Assembly (NCBI GenBank): GCA_037127315.1
Contig: JBBBDQ010001186.1
Location: 1,874,501 to 1,938,500, forward strand
Direction: 5' to 3'
Length of the DNA: 64,000 nucleotides
From: Ascarosepion bandense
Taxonomy: Eukaryota > Mollusca > Cephalopoda > Sepiida > Sepiidae
A program made the translations under genes and the position numbers. The notes beneath the pieces were generated by a model, which saw only the letters and a program-made list of their open reading frames with translations, ran no database searches and was not told where the DNA came from. Below, one piece after another: positions 14,601-26,577 of this stretch; the stretch's first letter is position 1; the number at the start of each line of letters is the position of its first letter.

Positions 14601-14800
14601 TTTTCTAAAAAGTAGTTGAAAGCAAATGTTTTCTGTGTATTAAAAAGATTTCATGTATTCCTAATTGTAAAAAAATGTTCTTATAATTAATCAAAAATGA
14701 GATATTCACCCAAGCCTTTATTTGAAATTGCTATTACTAAAGTTTTAAATGCATGAAATATAGGAGTGCTCAATTTAAATAAAGGTTTGTACTATTGCCT
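5598..14800. other. AT-rich intron-like stretch, no gene seen
   Basis: About 9 kb of strongly AT-biased sequence without a frame that looks coding on either strand. A slightly more GC-rich patch at 9180-9420 gave no recognisable product. A small perfect inverted repeat (10-bp arms, 9-nt spacer) lies at 12721-12749. If the gene starts near 2.5 kb this is intron. Confidence 0.5.
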
Positions 14801-14809
14801 ATCACTTCT

Positions 14810-15190
14810 CAGTATTGGGTTAAAGACTGGGTGGTAGGCAGTCTCACAATTCTGAATCCTGTAACCCTTTAGGGCCATATGGCCACCCCATCTACTGCAA
14901 CCATAGCAGCAGTGGTGTTTCATAGTCAAAGCAGCCTGACAAAGCCCAACCCTCTCCGAGTTTTCCTTCTCCTAGACTGGTTGCCAGCCAAGGCTGTAGG
15001 TCCCAATCTGTCCTACTATTTACCCATAGTTGATGAGAAGAGATGGATGCATACCTTTCCCAAATTTCAAAATTAGCTCTCTGATTCTTCAATCTGAGCT
15101 ACTATCCATCACTCCACTGGGCATCTAGACCCAAGATGTCTGAATTAAAAACTCTGGGTAACCACTCCATTTTCTTTCCCAAGAAGTCAC
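14810..15190. repeat. GC-elevated interspersed-repeat-like segment
   Basis: This roughly 380-bp segment differs from its surroundings in being C-rich on the + strand and having normal base complexity. Open frames of 65-66 residues occur on both strands but match no known domain. A short motif (CTATTTACCCA) recurs inverted in the similar segment at 53490-53670. I read it as an old non-coding interspersed repeat rather than an exon; an exon of unknown function is not excluded. Confidence 0.35.
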
Positions 15191-16506
15191 AGCAATTGAC
15201 AGATAATAAAGAAAAAGAATCTGGTATGCTATAATTGCTTATGTCCTGGTATGACATGACATTTATTTTTATAAATACTTTGCCAAATTCAGGTAATTGT
15301 TTTTTTTTTTAATAAATAGGTGTATTAGCCTTATAATTTTTTTTTTAAATAAATATCAGAAAAAAGAATCCTGATATTGATCTAATTACTGTAACTGAAG
15401 AGCAAGTTTAATTACAAAGGCCTCCTAATCTTTCATCTTTTTTATGTATTTTCTTATTTAAAAGAACATATTATGTTTTATAGACTATTTTATTATATTT
15501 GTGATGTTCATGGAAATGAAACATTAATACTTTCAGTCAGATAGAACTATTTCATTTGTGTTATAACTCCAAAATAATCTCTAGCATCACAAGATCATAT
15601 CAGTTAGAAAATTGAATCATGAAATAAAAATACTCCTTATTCTTATTTGGTTGTCCCTTATTTTAAAGTCTATAAATAAACAACATGCTTATTTCAAATG
15701 AAGAAGCTGTCTTCTACTTATACATTTCATTACTTCTACACTGTGAACCATCTCTTGGGAATTTGTCATTTGTTATAGACTTGTAAAAGTGACTATCTTT
15801 TTAGCTAAATATATATCAATTATTAAATAGGCCAGGCAAAATAAAGGATTTGATTATCTTCCTGCCATAAATCATCTCCAGACTTCCAAATGCTTATTAT
15901 TAATAAATGAAGGTTAAGTAATATGTATACATTTCACTTTAGATAATTATTCATTTTCTAGATTTTTACAAAAAAAAACAAAATGCATAAAGACCTGTGA
16001 ATTTTGTAAATATCCTTATACTATTTTTGACTTCGATTTTATAAGCCTTTGGAAATAATGTTCCTTGAAATCTAAAAAAAATAATTTTCTTGATTTGTAT
16101 AGAATTGAAATTTCTTGATTAATAAGTAATAATACATGGAGAAAATTTTTGTCACTGAATTATCACTTCAGTTTGCTTCTTAAAATACAAAGAAATATTC
16201 AAGTGAATGTAATAGTTATGCTTGAAAATAAAACATGTCATTATTTTAATATCCTTAACATATAAATTAAACATTGTTTAATTTACTGATGTCTATTGAG
16301 GTTTTTGAAGTTTTATTTGGCGCAGTTATTTCAAGTTTCAATTTTTTTATGTATTAAGGAAACAGTAGCCAAAATACTGGAGGTTATCAATTAGGAAGAA
16401 AAATTTTTTTAATGAAAGTTGTGAGAAGCTGTTACCTGAATCTTTAAAATTCCTTATTTCTTGAGAAAATTCAAAACAAATTGTTTTAAAAAATCAATTA
16501 GCATAT

Positions 16507-16507
<1 letters not shown>

Positions 16508-16576
<69 letters not shown>
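16508..16576. repeat. (GT)n(AT)n(AC)n mirror microsatellite
   Basis: A GT run passes into a long TA run and then into a CA run, so the whole 69-bp block is self-complementary and can fold into one long hairpin. Confidence 0.95.
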
Positions 16577-17801
16577 TATTATTTATTCTGGTGTCGAGTT
16601 TTAAAATGCAATAGTTTTTAGATCAGTAATTAAACCATGTGTGTAATGTTCTTTATTTCTTCATTTTGATATATTTTTAATATCCTTTGTCACTTTTCTA
16701 ATCGTATTATTAAAGGGAATCATCAAAATTATGATCCCTTTAAATCATGTCTGTATCATGAAGTTTTTACACAAATACTCTAAGAAAAGGTATGCAACCC
16801 TGGGTTGAATAGGAGGACTTAGTGGGAAAATCATTATTATTCTCAAAAAATTATTAATGTAATATTCACTCTCAAATGAAGAGTTGTTCTTACAATACAA
16901 AATGTTTTGGCTTTAAATAGCCCACAAAGGGTTAAGACTGTTAAAAACAAATCAATCAACCATATCCTGAAATAAAGGGAATTAAGTTAGCATTATTTCA
17001 GCTTTTTGAAAAAAAAAATGATTTCTCATACTTTATGCATTGTACAAGAAGAGAGTGCATCATTAAAAGGATTAAATGAAATTCATTTATAAGTTACAGG
17101 CAAATTTAATATTCAGTGAAAAAAAATTAACAATCCCTATACTTAGTATGTTTTTATTATTATTCAACTGTATAATAGGGAAAATGTAATGCTTCTTCTC
17201 TTTCTTTTCACTGCATCTAATAACAATTGCTTCTTTTTTTTCTAGTAGTCTCAGTACATTGAAGATATTAAGCCCGCAAAGTAATAGTTAATAAAATTAT
17301 TAGAACTTCAGATCTATTTTTTTTTACCTATTTGAGTTACATGTAATATTTCATCAATAAAAATGTGTTTAAATATTTGTGACATTATGCAAATGGAATT
17401 ACAGGTCTCATCAATACTTTGGTCTTCACTTAAGATAGTTGTATTGTTGATTCAGTTTTGAGTTGTTACTGTGTGAACATTCTGTTCTGATGCAATATAC
17501 CTGTAGAAAAATGTGATGTTGTTAGTAAGGCATGCTGTATAAAACAAGGTTAGTATAGGAGTGCAGAGAGTCTAACGACTGTTAGTGTCCCACAAGAAAG
17601 AGGTTTATAATTGAAAACTTAATATTGAAGACCTGCAGTTGAAAATTAATATTTGTATCAATAGATCATGTTTCATTTTGCTTGGAGGAACTTTCACTGA
17701 ATCGCAGTATGATTTTTTTATATACATCTATCTTGACATATGTATATTTATTAGTGTACAATAAACACATACAAATACATGCATAAGTAAAACTTGATAA
17801 T

Positions 17802-17813
17802 TGTGTGTGTGTG

Positions 17814-17845
<32 letters not shown>
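17802..17845. repeat. (GT)n(AT)n(AC)n mirror microsatellite
   Basis: Same layout as the block at 16508-16576 but shorter; the GT and CA arms can pair around the TA centre. Confidence 0.95.
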
Positions 17846-19059
17846 TATAATATGTGCACATGTCCTTGTTCTCATGAAAATTATAGTAATTATAAATCAT
17901 GTTTGTGAAAGTCTTTACAATAATCCTAATATATTTCAATTGTATGATAATTGGCTAAAATATTAATACATGTTACTATTCAGTTATGTCAATAAGTTTA
18001 ACTTTAAATATAGTTTATGCAATAAAACAAAAAATATAGGTTTTATTTCATGTTTTATTATTTGTTTTAAATATCATACCCCACTATCTGCCATTTTAAA
18101 TTTTCATTACTGCTTTCAATAGCAATTCTTTCCACTCATTTTTATAACTAAATCATTTATCTTTTGATTAGGTGCTAAAAGGAAATGTGTTTGGCTGTGA
18201 AAAATAGACTACTAGTATATGTTTTTTTTATATAAAGATTCATAACTGGTTTATTTTATGAAGCAAAAATAAATGTATCAATTCCAATATTGCATATATT
18301 TCAAGTTGAATATTTTAGTTGATTTTTTTTTCTTTAACATAAGTACATTTTATCAGGATATATTTCAATATTTTAAATTCTAAGGAATATTGATTTTATA
18401 AATATTTTGATGTCAATGAAACTCATTAGTCTACACAGATTAAGTGATGTCTCTTATTTATATGAAAATCATTTCATAACTAAATACATCTATTTTATTT
18501 AAAAAGTATTTGTCAAATTTTTAGTGTAACTTGTAAGTGTTTATCTTCCAGAATTTCCATATTTGATTTCATTCAATAATGAAATTTCAATTTAAACTTG
18601 GTTCATTTGATTAATATTGAAATTAACATTTTTTTCCATCTTCTTACCAGCAGTGACTTTTTGATGATGAATTAAAAGGTCCTATAACTTAAGAAAAAAT
18701 CTTTTAAAACATGAAAATGATGAAAATTTGAAATTGTAAATAAATGTCAGTAAAATTCATTATTAAGCAATTAAAAATGTTCTTATTTTAATAAGATTTT
18801 GAAGAAAATTAAGAATTTAACAAAAAAACTTTTGATAGAAAAATGACTTCACTCAAGACTAAAATGAGATGTCCATTTTGGCAAATGAATAGTAACAAAT
18901 GCCATCCTATTAATCAGGTAAAAATTCTTTAGTTAAAATTTCAAATCCTTTAAGAAAAAATAAATCAAATATTAAAAACAAATCACTGTCTGGAAATGTA
19001 TGCATGAAAAGTTCATTTTAAATAACTTGACTAACAATGAATATTTTGCATCAATAAGG

Positions 19060-19560
19060 TCAATCTATGTTAGCACCAACATCATTTATATCACCATATT
19101 CATAGAGATAGAAATTTTGTACATTCCTACACATCTGGGCTGAGTCCATTGTTTGTTCCTTATGGTTGGTACTGTGTAAGTGCACTATATTGCAGTGTGA
19201 TAATTTTTTTTCTGCTGCTTCTACCATAAAGCTTTTTTCCCCACTCCTTGCTCTGTTCATTCTGCTGCAGTAACAATGTCTACGTCATTCTCCGCTTCTT
19301 GCATCCTGCCGTCATCAACCTAATGACAAGGCTGACTACCTCAAAGCAGTGGTGTTGCAGCTGACAAGAGTTATGCAGACAAACGGCAGACAAGTTGATA
19401 GTGTTGTGTCCACTGGGTTGTATGTGTGTGACTTCAACACTGGCAGCCAGTGAAGCAGAGGCAGACAGACAGCTCCTGCTGCTGCTGCAGACAAGGTCAG
19501 ACTGTGGTCTGACACAGCACTCTCTTTAACTCATTCAGTTGTTTATACTGTACTGCTACT
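19060..19560. other. GC-elevated unexplained block
   Basis: Base composition is clearly less AT-biased than in the flanks, with many CAG/CTG trinucleotides and some CpG. Open frames are short (66 residues on the - strand at most) and match no family. It could be an unrecognised repeat, an alternative first exon or an enhancer; the sequence alone does not decide. Confidence 0.3.
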
Positions 19561-20242
19561 TGATGCTGATTTTTGCCATTGTTACTACCAATCCTACTAC
19601 TCCAACATTTCACTGTTCCAACAAATATGAGTAGCACTACTACCATTACTACTGGCAGCCTTATTACCACTCCCACATTTTACTCAACACTAGCATAACT
19701 AACTTGTTTAGAATTACAACTTGAAGTACTAAGAGTAACTTGAAGTTAGTTTTTGTTTTTTGAATACAGTCCCTGCTATTTTTCTTTGTACCAGCAGAAT
19801 ATGAAGAAATCTTCATTTTTTAAAAAAATTCAATTATACTTTAAAGTAATAATCAGTATCCAGAAATGATTTGACTTCATTTTCTCATGAATAGCACAAC
19901 TAATATATACCAAGAGTATATGTGACTGTATAACATTTTCCCCTTTCACCCATTTACATTTATTAGAAATAATTAATGCTTTAAAATAGAAATTGCCTCC
20001 TAGCATTCTCGTAAAATCCAATCTTTCAGATTCTAATGTTATTTTAGATTATAAATTAGCTGTTTCTACCTAGAAAATTTGAAAGCACTGTCAATATTGA
20101 AATCAAATATCACTTTAAAAAAATGTCCTATTTACATTTATAATAACAAATTCATAAACAAGCCATCCACCCTTCCAATAATCAGTGGTGTCAACAGCAT
20201 TCTGGATAATTGCTCTCCATTAGGATCACCCATAGTTATTTG

Positions 20243-20247
<5 letters not shown>

Positions 20248-20284
<37 letters not shown>
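20248..20284. repeat. (TA)n microsatellite
   Basis: About 18 TA units, followed by a nearly pure T tract at 20292-20318. Confidence 0.9.
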
Positions 20285-20289
<5 letters not shown>

Positions 20290-20323
20290 GCCTTTTTTTT
20301 TTTCTTTTTTTTTTTTTTAAAAC

Positions 20324-20349
20324 AGACATAGGATATATATCCTATGTCT
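20324..20349. repeat. 26-bp perfect palindrome
   Basis: The sequence reads the same on both strands around a TATATATA core, with arms AGACATAGGA and TCCTATGTCT. It follows directly on the T tract. Confidence 0.9.
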
Positions 20350-20439
20350 ATCCATCTTTGTATAGCTTCATTCAGGTGGCTGGGTTTGTTTTCCTTTCTT
20401 TTTTAATCATTTCACCCCAAGCAATACAATAAAGCCACT

Positions 20440-21145
20440 AGGATGTAAGGGGTTACTGAGTGTTAAAGAATATGAAGAAAAACATTATTAAGGAGAGAGG
20501 ACAATAAAAGAACAAGAATTCAGAAGATAGTAGATAATGACTGATATTGCATTTAAATTTTTTGGAGATCCATGTTGACTGGGAAGCCAGAAGCCAAATG
20601 TAAAGTGCAATAGAAAAAGCTGTTAGTGTAGATTACATCTAGCTATTTCAAATGTAAAAAAAGAGGTGACCTTGCTGCCAATCTAGTACGCCACTTAAAT
20701 TCATAAAATACAGGTACCATAGAGTATAGTTCATCAGAGCAATTACCATTTACCATTATTTATAGAAATGGCACAAGGACACTAAATTACGGTAGTGGGA
20801 AAGTGACTAAATCTGAGATGCCAGGTAATTGCCACAATTCTTTGGATTCTATCAATATATTGCAGTGGAAAAAATATTCAAAGTAAAGATGATCGGTAGA
20901 CTTATAGATAGATTCTTGCAACAAAAATTGTCTAGCATAACACAGGGAACCAACTTTCCTAGCAATTGATTCAATTCTTTCTACTTCATGTCAGTGGAAA
21001 ACATTATTTTGAGAAGGTGCAATGAGTCACTCTCCTGAAGGTTAGCATCAGCCATGCTAATAGTAGATAAAAAGGTTCTCTCAGATTCATTTTGCCAGCA
21101 TTAAATTTAACAAACCATTCCTTGCCCCAGTTAACAACAGGTGGA

Positions 21146-21148
<3 letters not shown>
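20440..21148 (-). mobile_element. Decayed LINE (jockey/CR1-like) pol 3' fragment
   Basis: In - strand translation, pieces in changing frames line up with the post-reverse-transcriptase part of the better preserved LINE at 29619-31434. Examples are a VVNW...VKFNAGK stretch (counterpart of VVDWSKKFNASK), then LGKLVPCVM and DRIQRI. Stops and frameshifts are frequent, so it cannot encode protein. Its upstream end is cut by the SINE-like insertion and T tract at 21149. The call rests on similarity to the other copies in this window. Confidence 0.5.
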
Positions 21149-21192
<44 letters not shown>

Positions 21193-21400
21193 TCAGCTGT
21201 CAGTTTTTCCTTATTTAACTGCTTGGACTTATTAAGACAGGAATAAAATAGTTATTTTTCTACAAAACTGGTTGACACTCACAGCTATATGGCCCAGTTA
21301 ACACTGTTATTTAATCTATACCTGAGTGAGAAAAAAGATGGATTCAAACTTGAGTTGCCAATTTCTTCTTTTGACTTGCTAACCATTACACTACCCTCAT
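21149..21400 (-). mobile_element. tRNA-derived SINE relic with long poly(A) tail
   Basis: On the - strand the head carries a tRNA-type A box (TAGTGTAATGGTTAGCA, near 21378-21394) and a B box (AGTTTGAATCC, 21340-21350) at tRNA-like spacing, which is an internal RNA polymerase III promoter. About 150 bp downstream the element ends in a 41-nt poly(A), seen as T on the + strand at 21149-21189. The acceptor stem does not pair, so this is not an intact tRNA gene. It abuts the LINE fragment at 20440-21148. No clear target duplication was found. Confidence 0.55.
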
Positions 21401-22417
21401 ATCAAAACAAATTATTATCAAATAAAATTTCCCATATTCATAAGTATTTTTCAAATAAAAATATATTTTAATGCTTAATTATGCCTCTATAAACTGACAA
21501 AAAGGTACAATTATAACTGCTTAATTATAAACATAGCTGTAATCTGGGGTTGGATGGTGAAATCATGAATGGCTGGTGATATATGAAAGAAAGAAAAAGG
21601 GATGAGAAACAACCTCCTGTGGAATGATGCCAAAATATTAAACTGAAACTAAAAAAAATAAGACAATTGAATGAATCAGCAAACATACTAGGCTCTAATA
21701 ATGTTTTCAATTGGCCTAGCATAGAAATGAATAGGAGCCTTTAAGAAAGAAATATTAGGCCTAAAAGTTTTCATCACTACAGTTAGTGTAAAAGTTATAT
21801 ACTCTAGTTGAAAAGACTGACAAGCAACATTAGGTTTAAGATTCCAAGTTTTATGAGGCACATATTTTACAATTCTTTAGTCAAGTAGTACAAAAAAAGT
21901 TATTCAGATCTTCGGGATATCACACAGATTACTTAACTCAGCAGTATTAATTGATATGAGACTTCCTCTTGCATGGATAGTAAAAATAGTCACAGTCTAC
22001 ACCCATTGACTGAATAATGGATTTGATTAAAAAAAAAAATTCCAGAAGATTATCTAAGATGGATGGAGAATACAACAATTTTGATAATCACCAAGATAAA
22101 GACACTAGTCCAAAGAAATCAATTTATTTACAATTATATTTTTTCATCTCCAAATTTTGGATAAAAATATGGAAAATATATCAATTCTTTACATTGTCAC
22201 TACTGATGGGATTTTGTACAAATTGAGGTAAAAATAAAAGAATACTTCAAAATGTCTTGTACTTTGTTTCAGAGAATTGAGGTTTTGGAACCGATTGTTG
22301 TATTTAAATAGTAATTGGCTAATCTCCAAAAGACATGCTGCAACCATTAAAAATGAAAATGAAATTTTACAACATTTTCATTAATGACTTGATTCTTTGC
22401 ATGATGTATTTAAAATG

Positions 22418-22418
22418 A

Positions 22419-22470
<52 letters not shown>
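22418..22470. repeat. (AT)n microsatellite followed by a T tract
   Basis: About 26 AT units, then mixed T runs to about 22488. Confidence 0.9.
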
Positions 22471-22473
<3 letters not shown>

Positions 22474-22612
22474 TTTATTTTTTTTTAACTACATTCTGCA
22501 CAATTTATATCTTATTGCATGAATTCCCTTCTAAAAGCAAAATACCATGGAAAGAAACCTGATTTTCTTTCAGAATTTTCTCTCCAAATTGTGTAACATA
22601 ACATTTTAATGC

Positions 22613-22639
22613 CAAAAAAAAAAAAAAAAAAAAAAAAAA
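22613..22639. repeat. poly(A) tract
   Basis: An unbroken run of 27 A. It could be an old retroposon tail, but nothing recognisable lies upstream. Confidence 0.85.
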
Positions 22640-22844
22640 GTGATTTCTGTTTTAACTTTCTATAATTCTATGCATTTCACCAAACCAGGAATTTGTTCAG
22701 TTATAATAATTTGAACATGAACTGGCTGTAAAAGGCAAAGTCTCTTTTATAAAAAAATTGATTTATTGTTGATAGCAGTAAATATTAGGAACACTGCTTA
22801 TTTTAAATTGTATCATAGGTTTTTAGAATTCACTGGGAATTGCA

Positions 22845-22845
<1 letters not shown>

Positions 22846-22891
<46 letters not shown>
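22846..22891. repeat. (ATT)n microsatellite
   Basis: About 15 TTA/ATT trinucleotides. Confidence 0.95.
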
Positions 22892-22892
<1 letters not shown>

Positions 22893-23300
22893 GATCACAT
22901 TAATTTTTTTTCTTACATATTTCATATTAGGTTTCACTTAGACACTTTTCTGATCATCATAGCAGGATCACAAATTGAAAGGTTTCTTAAAAATATGTAT
23001 ATGTTTTCTATTTGACGAGTTGCAAAAGAACATTGTGTGAATTATCTTAAAAAAATGAACTACACTTTGAATACAAATTAGTCAAAAAACAGTTTTTGAT
23101 TGATTTATATTCAGAAAGTGTATGTAGTAAATTTTTATCTTGTTCAAATGTGCTTACAGAGCTAAATTAATCTTGAAAGAACTATTGTGAGATTATGAAC
23201 AAATAAGAAAATTTGAGAGTATAATTTATTTGGTTAATTTGGTGAATGTTTACACTAGGATTTTTGTAAAATAATCAGTTTAGAAAAATAACTGTATTTT

Positions 23301-23372
23301 TCACTATTTACATTCAAACTATTGTATTCATCTTTGTTGCCATGTTTATGATGATTCAGCCATTGTATGCTC
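23301..23372. repeat. Fragment related to the inverted-repeat element at 31437
   Basis: The order of blocks CACTATTTACATT, then TTGT...CATCTTT, then a TTTATGATG...GCC stretch closely follows the left arm of the inverted-repeat element at 31437-31794. This makes it a second, partial and diverged copy of the same family. Confidence 0.5.
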
Positions 23373-25353
23373 CAGCTTTTTTCAGGTGCTCGGAATTTTC
23401 TCAGAAGTATAGACAAAAACTGTATTTTTACCTATTTTTCTTGAGTTTTAGAAAAGTTAAGATTATTTTCTTTCTACAAAGAAATATTGCTTTTCCTTTT
23501 TTATACTTTTCCTTGGTGAGAATATCTGTCAACATTATTCCTAATACTTAGGAAAATACTTTTCTTTGTTCTTTAGTTTAACTGACCAACTTTTTCACTA
23601 CTCTGAGACAAGGCTGAGTTCAACTAGTAAATTGACAGATTGTAATGATCAATATTTGTATACTCTAAATTGAACAAAAGGTGCGGATGTTGCTACTATT
23701 ATGGTTGCTGTCAGTGCATTTAGCAGGTGGGCAGGCTAGTAGAAACTCCTGTTGTAAACAGGCTAGCACTCTACTGCTTCTGTTTGGGTTGTTGACTGAT
23801 GATGCATCTACACTAGTATTTAAGTTGGGTTTGCTGGGAGGAATGATAATACCAGACAAACGCAGTTATTCATTCTACTAAAGTGGCTCAATAATAATAG
23901 TTGTACATAAATTTTGTATTATGATTAGTAGAGCTAATTTTTCAAATCCTCTCTTGCTCTTCTTTGCTAAATGTATGCTTATTCTTTTATTTTCCCTTTT
24001 TTATTAATTGCATAGAAATGCTCAGAAAACTAGTAGTGAGCTGTTATTCATATTTGCCATAATTTAACAGTTTTATGATAATAGGAAATATAAATTCTTA
24101 CAAGAATCAACTGATTTAAAATTTTGGAAGTTTTATTTCCATCAACATAGGTATTTTTTATAATGTGTTTTTACAAATCTATCAAAAACCTATGCTTAAA
24201 TTTTATATTAGAATAGTTGTTTTTTTTTTTTAAATTAGCTAACTCTTTTTTTTTTTTAATTCATGTAATTAAAATTAAGATACATTTTAGGTATGTGTTT
24301 AACTATTCAAATTAACTGTTGATTTATTCATATGAAAAAGGTTTGAGCTTGAAGTCACTTAAAGTTGAGAGAGGTCAACAAGTGAAGAGTTGTTCCCATG
24401 TCTGCTTACATTTAGTCCTTCATACATACAAAATGACAAACTTATCAAATCTGTATAATTCATAGTCATTGCAGATTACAATTAATCTCTTCACCATAGC
24501 AACAAGTTTTAAATGGTACTTGTATACAACTTCATAACATAATAGTAAAATACTTGATATCTTTTTATTATGCTTTTAAACTTGATGATTAAACCAAATT
24601 TAACATAATCGGAGATATTTGTGCATTGCTATTGCTGAAACTTTTGACATTTTTATATTCAAATCTCTGAATGCTTGATTTTTTTTTGTTTTTTTATGTG
24701 AAAAACTTTTCAAGTAAATAATTGTTTTAATGTTTTTAACTTGATAGACTAATTTACTGGAATCCCACTATACTGAAGTTTATTCATAATTTACCTATAT
24801 TCTATTATTTTTCACTCAAAAAACATGTTAATTTTCAAAATAATTATTAGCAATGAGCATATGCATTTGTGTTATCTTTTCAAATAACTGTGCAAATTTA
24901 ATGTAAGTTTTAGCTTTCCTGATGCATTCTGTTTATAAGAAGCTCTTCTATAGAATAGTGGATGCATTAATACAAATAGTTTTGCTTCTCAACTTGCTAT
25001 TTCTTATATTGATTTTCTTGTTTATTCTTGCATCTTGTTTACAATTTATTACCTGGCACTCCAAATCTAAGTTCTGTATGCCACCTTGAAACTGACACTA
25101 TCAAATACTTATGTCATAGTCCCAAAAGATGCATAAATTTCTGCCATGCATTCATACACCTTTCATTTCTGGATAGACTAAACTTTTAGCAAAATGCAAA
25201 CTATCAGATTTTTAGATTTAGCTAACTGACAATTTAAACTTTTTTCAAAATGTCATTAGACAAATAGGTTGTTGAAACTTTACATAAAGTTGTATTTTGG
25301 CATGTTGTTAATTCCTGTCTCCTTTACTTCTCCTCTTACACTAAATTGTACAA
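23373..25353. other. AT-rich intron-like stretch
   Basis: No gene seen. A somewhat GC-richer patch at 23680-23880 opens on both strands for 64-66 residues but resembles no protein family. Confidence 0.45.
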
Positions 25354-25355
25354 TA

Positions 25356-26575
25356 TTAGGTTGTCCCAAAAGTTCGTAAACACTTGCAAAAATTTGAAAT
25401 TTTACTCGCCAAGTAATCTAAGATTACCAGAAAACACTTGCAAAGAAATTGAAATTTTATTTGTAAAAACAACAAAAATTATTGCTCAAAATAAAGACCA
25501 TCATTGTCCAAGACTTTCTGCCATCGATCTGCAAGCTTTCGGATCTGGTCAAAGTACCATTCAGCCGGCTTTGAATCAAAGAATTCTTGACACGCTTCAT
25601 CAAACGAGTTGAACTGGCGGCCCTTCAGAAAGTGTTGCATTGAGCGGAAAAGGCCATAATCTGATGGAGCACAGTCAGGACTGTAGACTGGATGTGGCAG
25701 AACCTCAATGCCATCCAGATCTTCAAACTTGTGTGTGGCTTGGCATTGTCCTGCTGTATCAAAGCGCACTTTCGGTTGATGAGAGCCGGGTACTTTTGCT
25801 TCAACTTTGCGAAGACACGCTCAAGTTGCTGACAGTAAAGTTTGGCACTGATGGCATGACCATTCGGAACCAACTCAAAATGCACGATTCCTTCAAAGTT
25901 CCACCAAACGCACCACATGACTTTCTTGCTGAATCGATCCTGTTTTGGAACCAACGGTATCTCTTGCCCTTTCTGAACACCATCACTTGTTTCGATTGTG
26001 CTAGACCAGACCCATTTCTCGTCAGATGTCACAATGCGCTTCCAAAAATGCTCGTCCAATGGATTGAGCAATTGATGGCATATTTCAACTCATCTGTTGG
26101 CTTGTGCTTCGGTGAGTTTGTGCGGATCTTGGTGCAGCTTTTTGTGAACAAAATCAAGTTGCTTCAAGTGTCGGTGAATTGTCGATTTGTCAACTCCAAG
26201 CTCATCAGCCAATTCTCGAGTGCTCAATGAAGGTGCATTGTCTAACCCGGTTTGCAAGTCTCCATCATCCAACTTTAAGAGCCATCCCGAACGAGGCTTA
26301 TCTTCAAGACTCATGTCGCCAAAATCGAAATGCTTGTACCACTTTGAGATTGCCGCATATGCAATTGGTCCTTCACCTTCGGCAGCACAAATCTCTTCTG
26401 CAGCTTTTCTGGTTGAAAGACCTCACTTCCAGCAGTAACGAATCAAAACTCACTGCTCAATTTTATCAATTGCCATCTGGAATACAAAGATGAAGATCAC
26501 TATAACAATATAAACACAAAATTGCATAAAAATTCAATTTTTCGCAAGTGTTTATGAACTTTTGGGACAACCTAA
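25356..26575 (-). mobile_element. Full-length mariner (DD34D) transposon
   Basis: The ends are inverted repeats that begin TTAGGTTGTCCCAAAAGTTC and match over 32 bp with one mismatch. Both sides are flanked by TA (25354-25355 and 26576-26577), the standard Tc1/mariner target duplication. The 1220-bp length is normal for a mariner. The - strand holds a transposase reading frame of family size, now broken, listed separately. Near the 25.4-kb end a 30-bp stretch beside the terminal repeat is repeated at about 25432-25460, so that end carries an internal duplication. High end identity indicates a fairly recent insertion. Confidence 0.93.
25479..26476 (-). pseudogene. mariner transposase pseudogene
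   Basis: Reading from ATG at 26476, the frame carries a helix-turn-helix DNA-binding half with TRELADELGVDKSTIHRHLKQ. The catalytic half follows, with TSDEKWV (first Asp, about 26009-26029), QQDNAKPHT (second Asp near 25749) and SPDCAPSDYGLF (third Asp near 25660), the DD34D pattern of mariner. It is disabled by stop codons at codons 9 and 18, a TGA at 26090-26092 between QANR and VEICHQ, and a frameshift near 25735. The spacing between the second and third Asp is about three residues short of 34, which fits a small deletion. At least one stop looks like CGA turned into TGA by CpG decay. The protein would have cut and joined DNA at the terminal repeats. Confidence 0.92.
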
Positions 26576-26577
26576 TA

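Larger units (their letters stand above)
15191..19059. other. AT-rich intron-like stretch
   Basis: No gene seen. It contains two mirror-symmetric microsatellites, listed separately. Confidence 0.5.

Noticed and set aside
14879..15092. Overlapping 65-66-residue frames on both strands
   Set aside because: Mutually overlapping frames without motifs in a repeat-like segment; no splice or start support.
21335..21400. Intact tRNA gene on the - strand
   Set aside because: A and B boxes are present but the acceptor stem does not pair; a SINE head explains it better.
25640..26493. Long + strand open frames across the mariner
   Set aside because: These are antisense to the transposase, whose - strand frame carries all family motifs.
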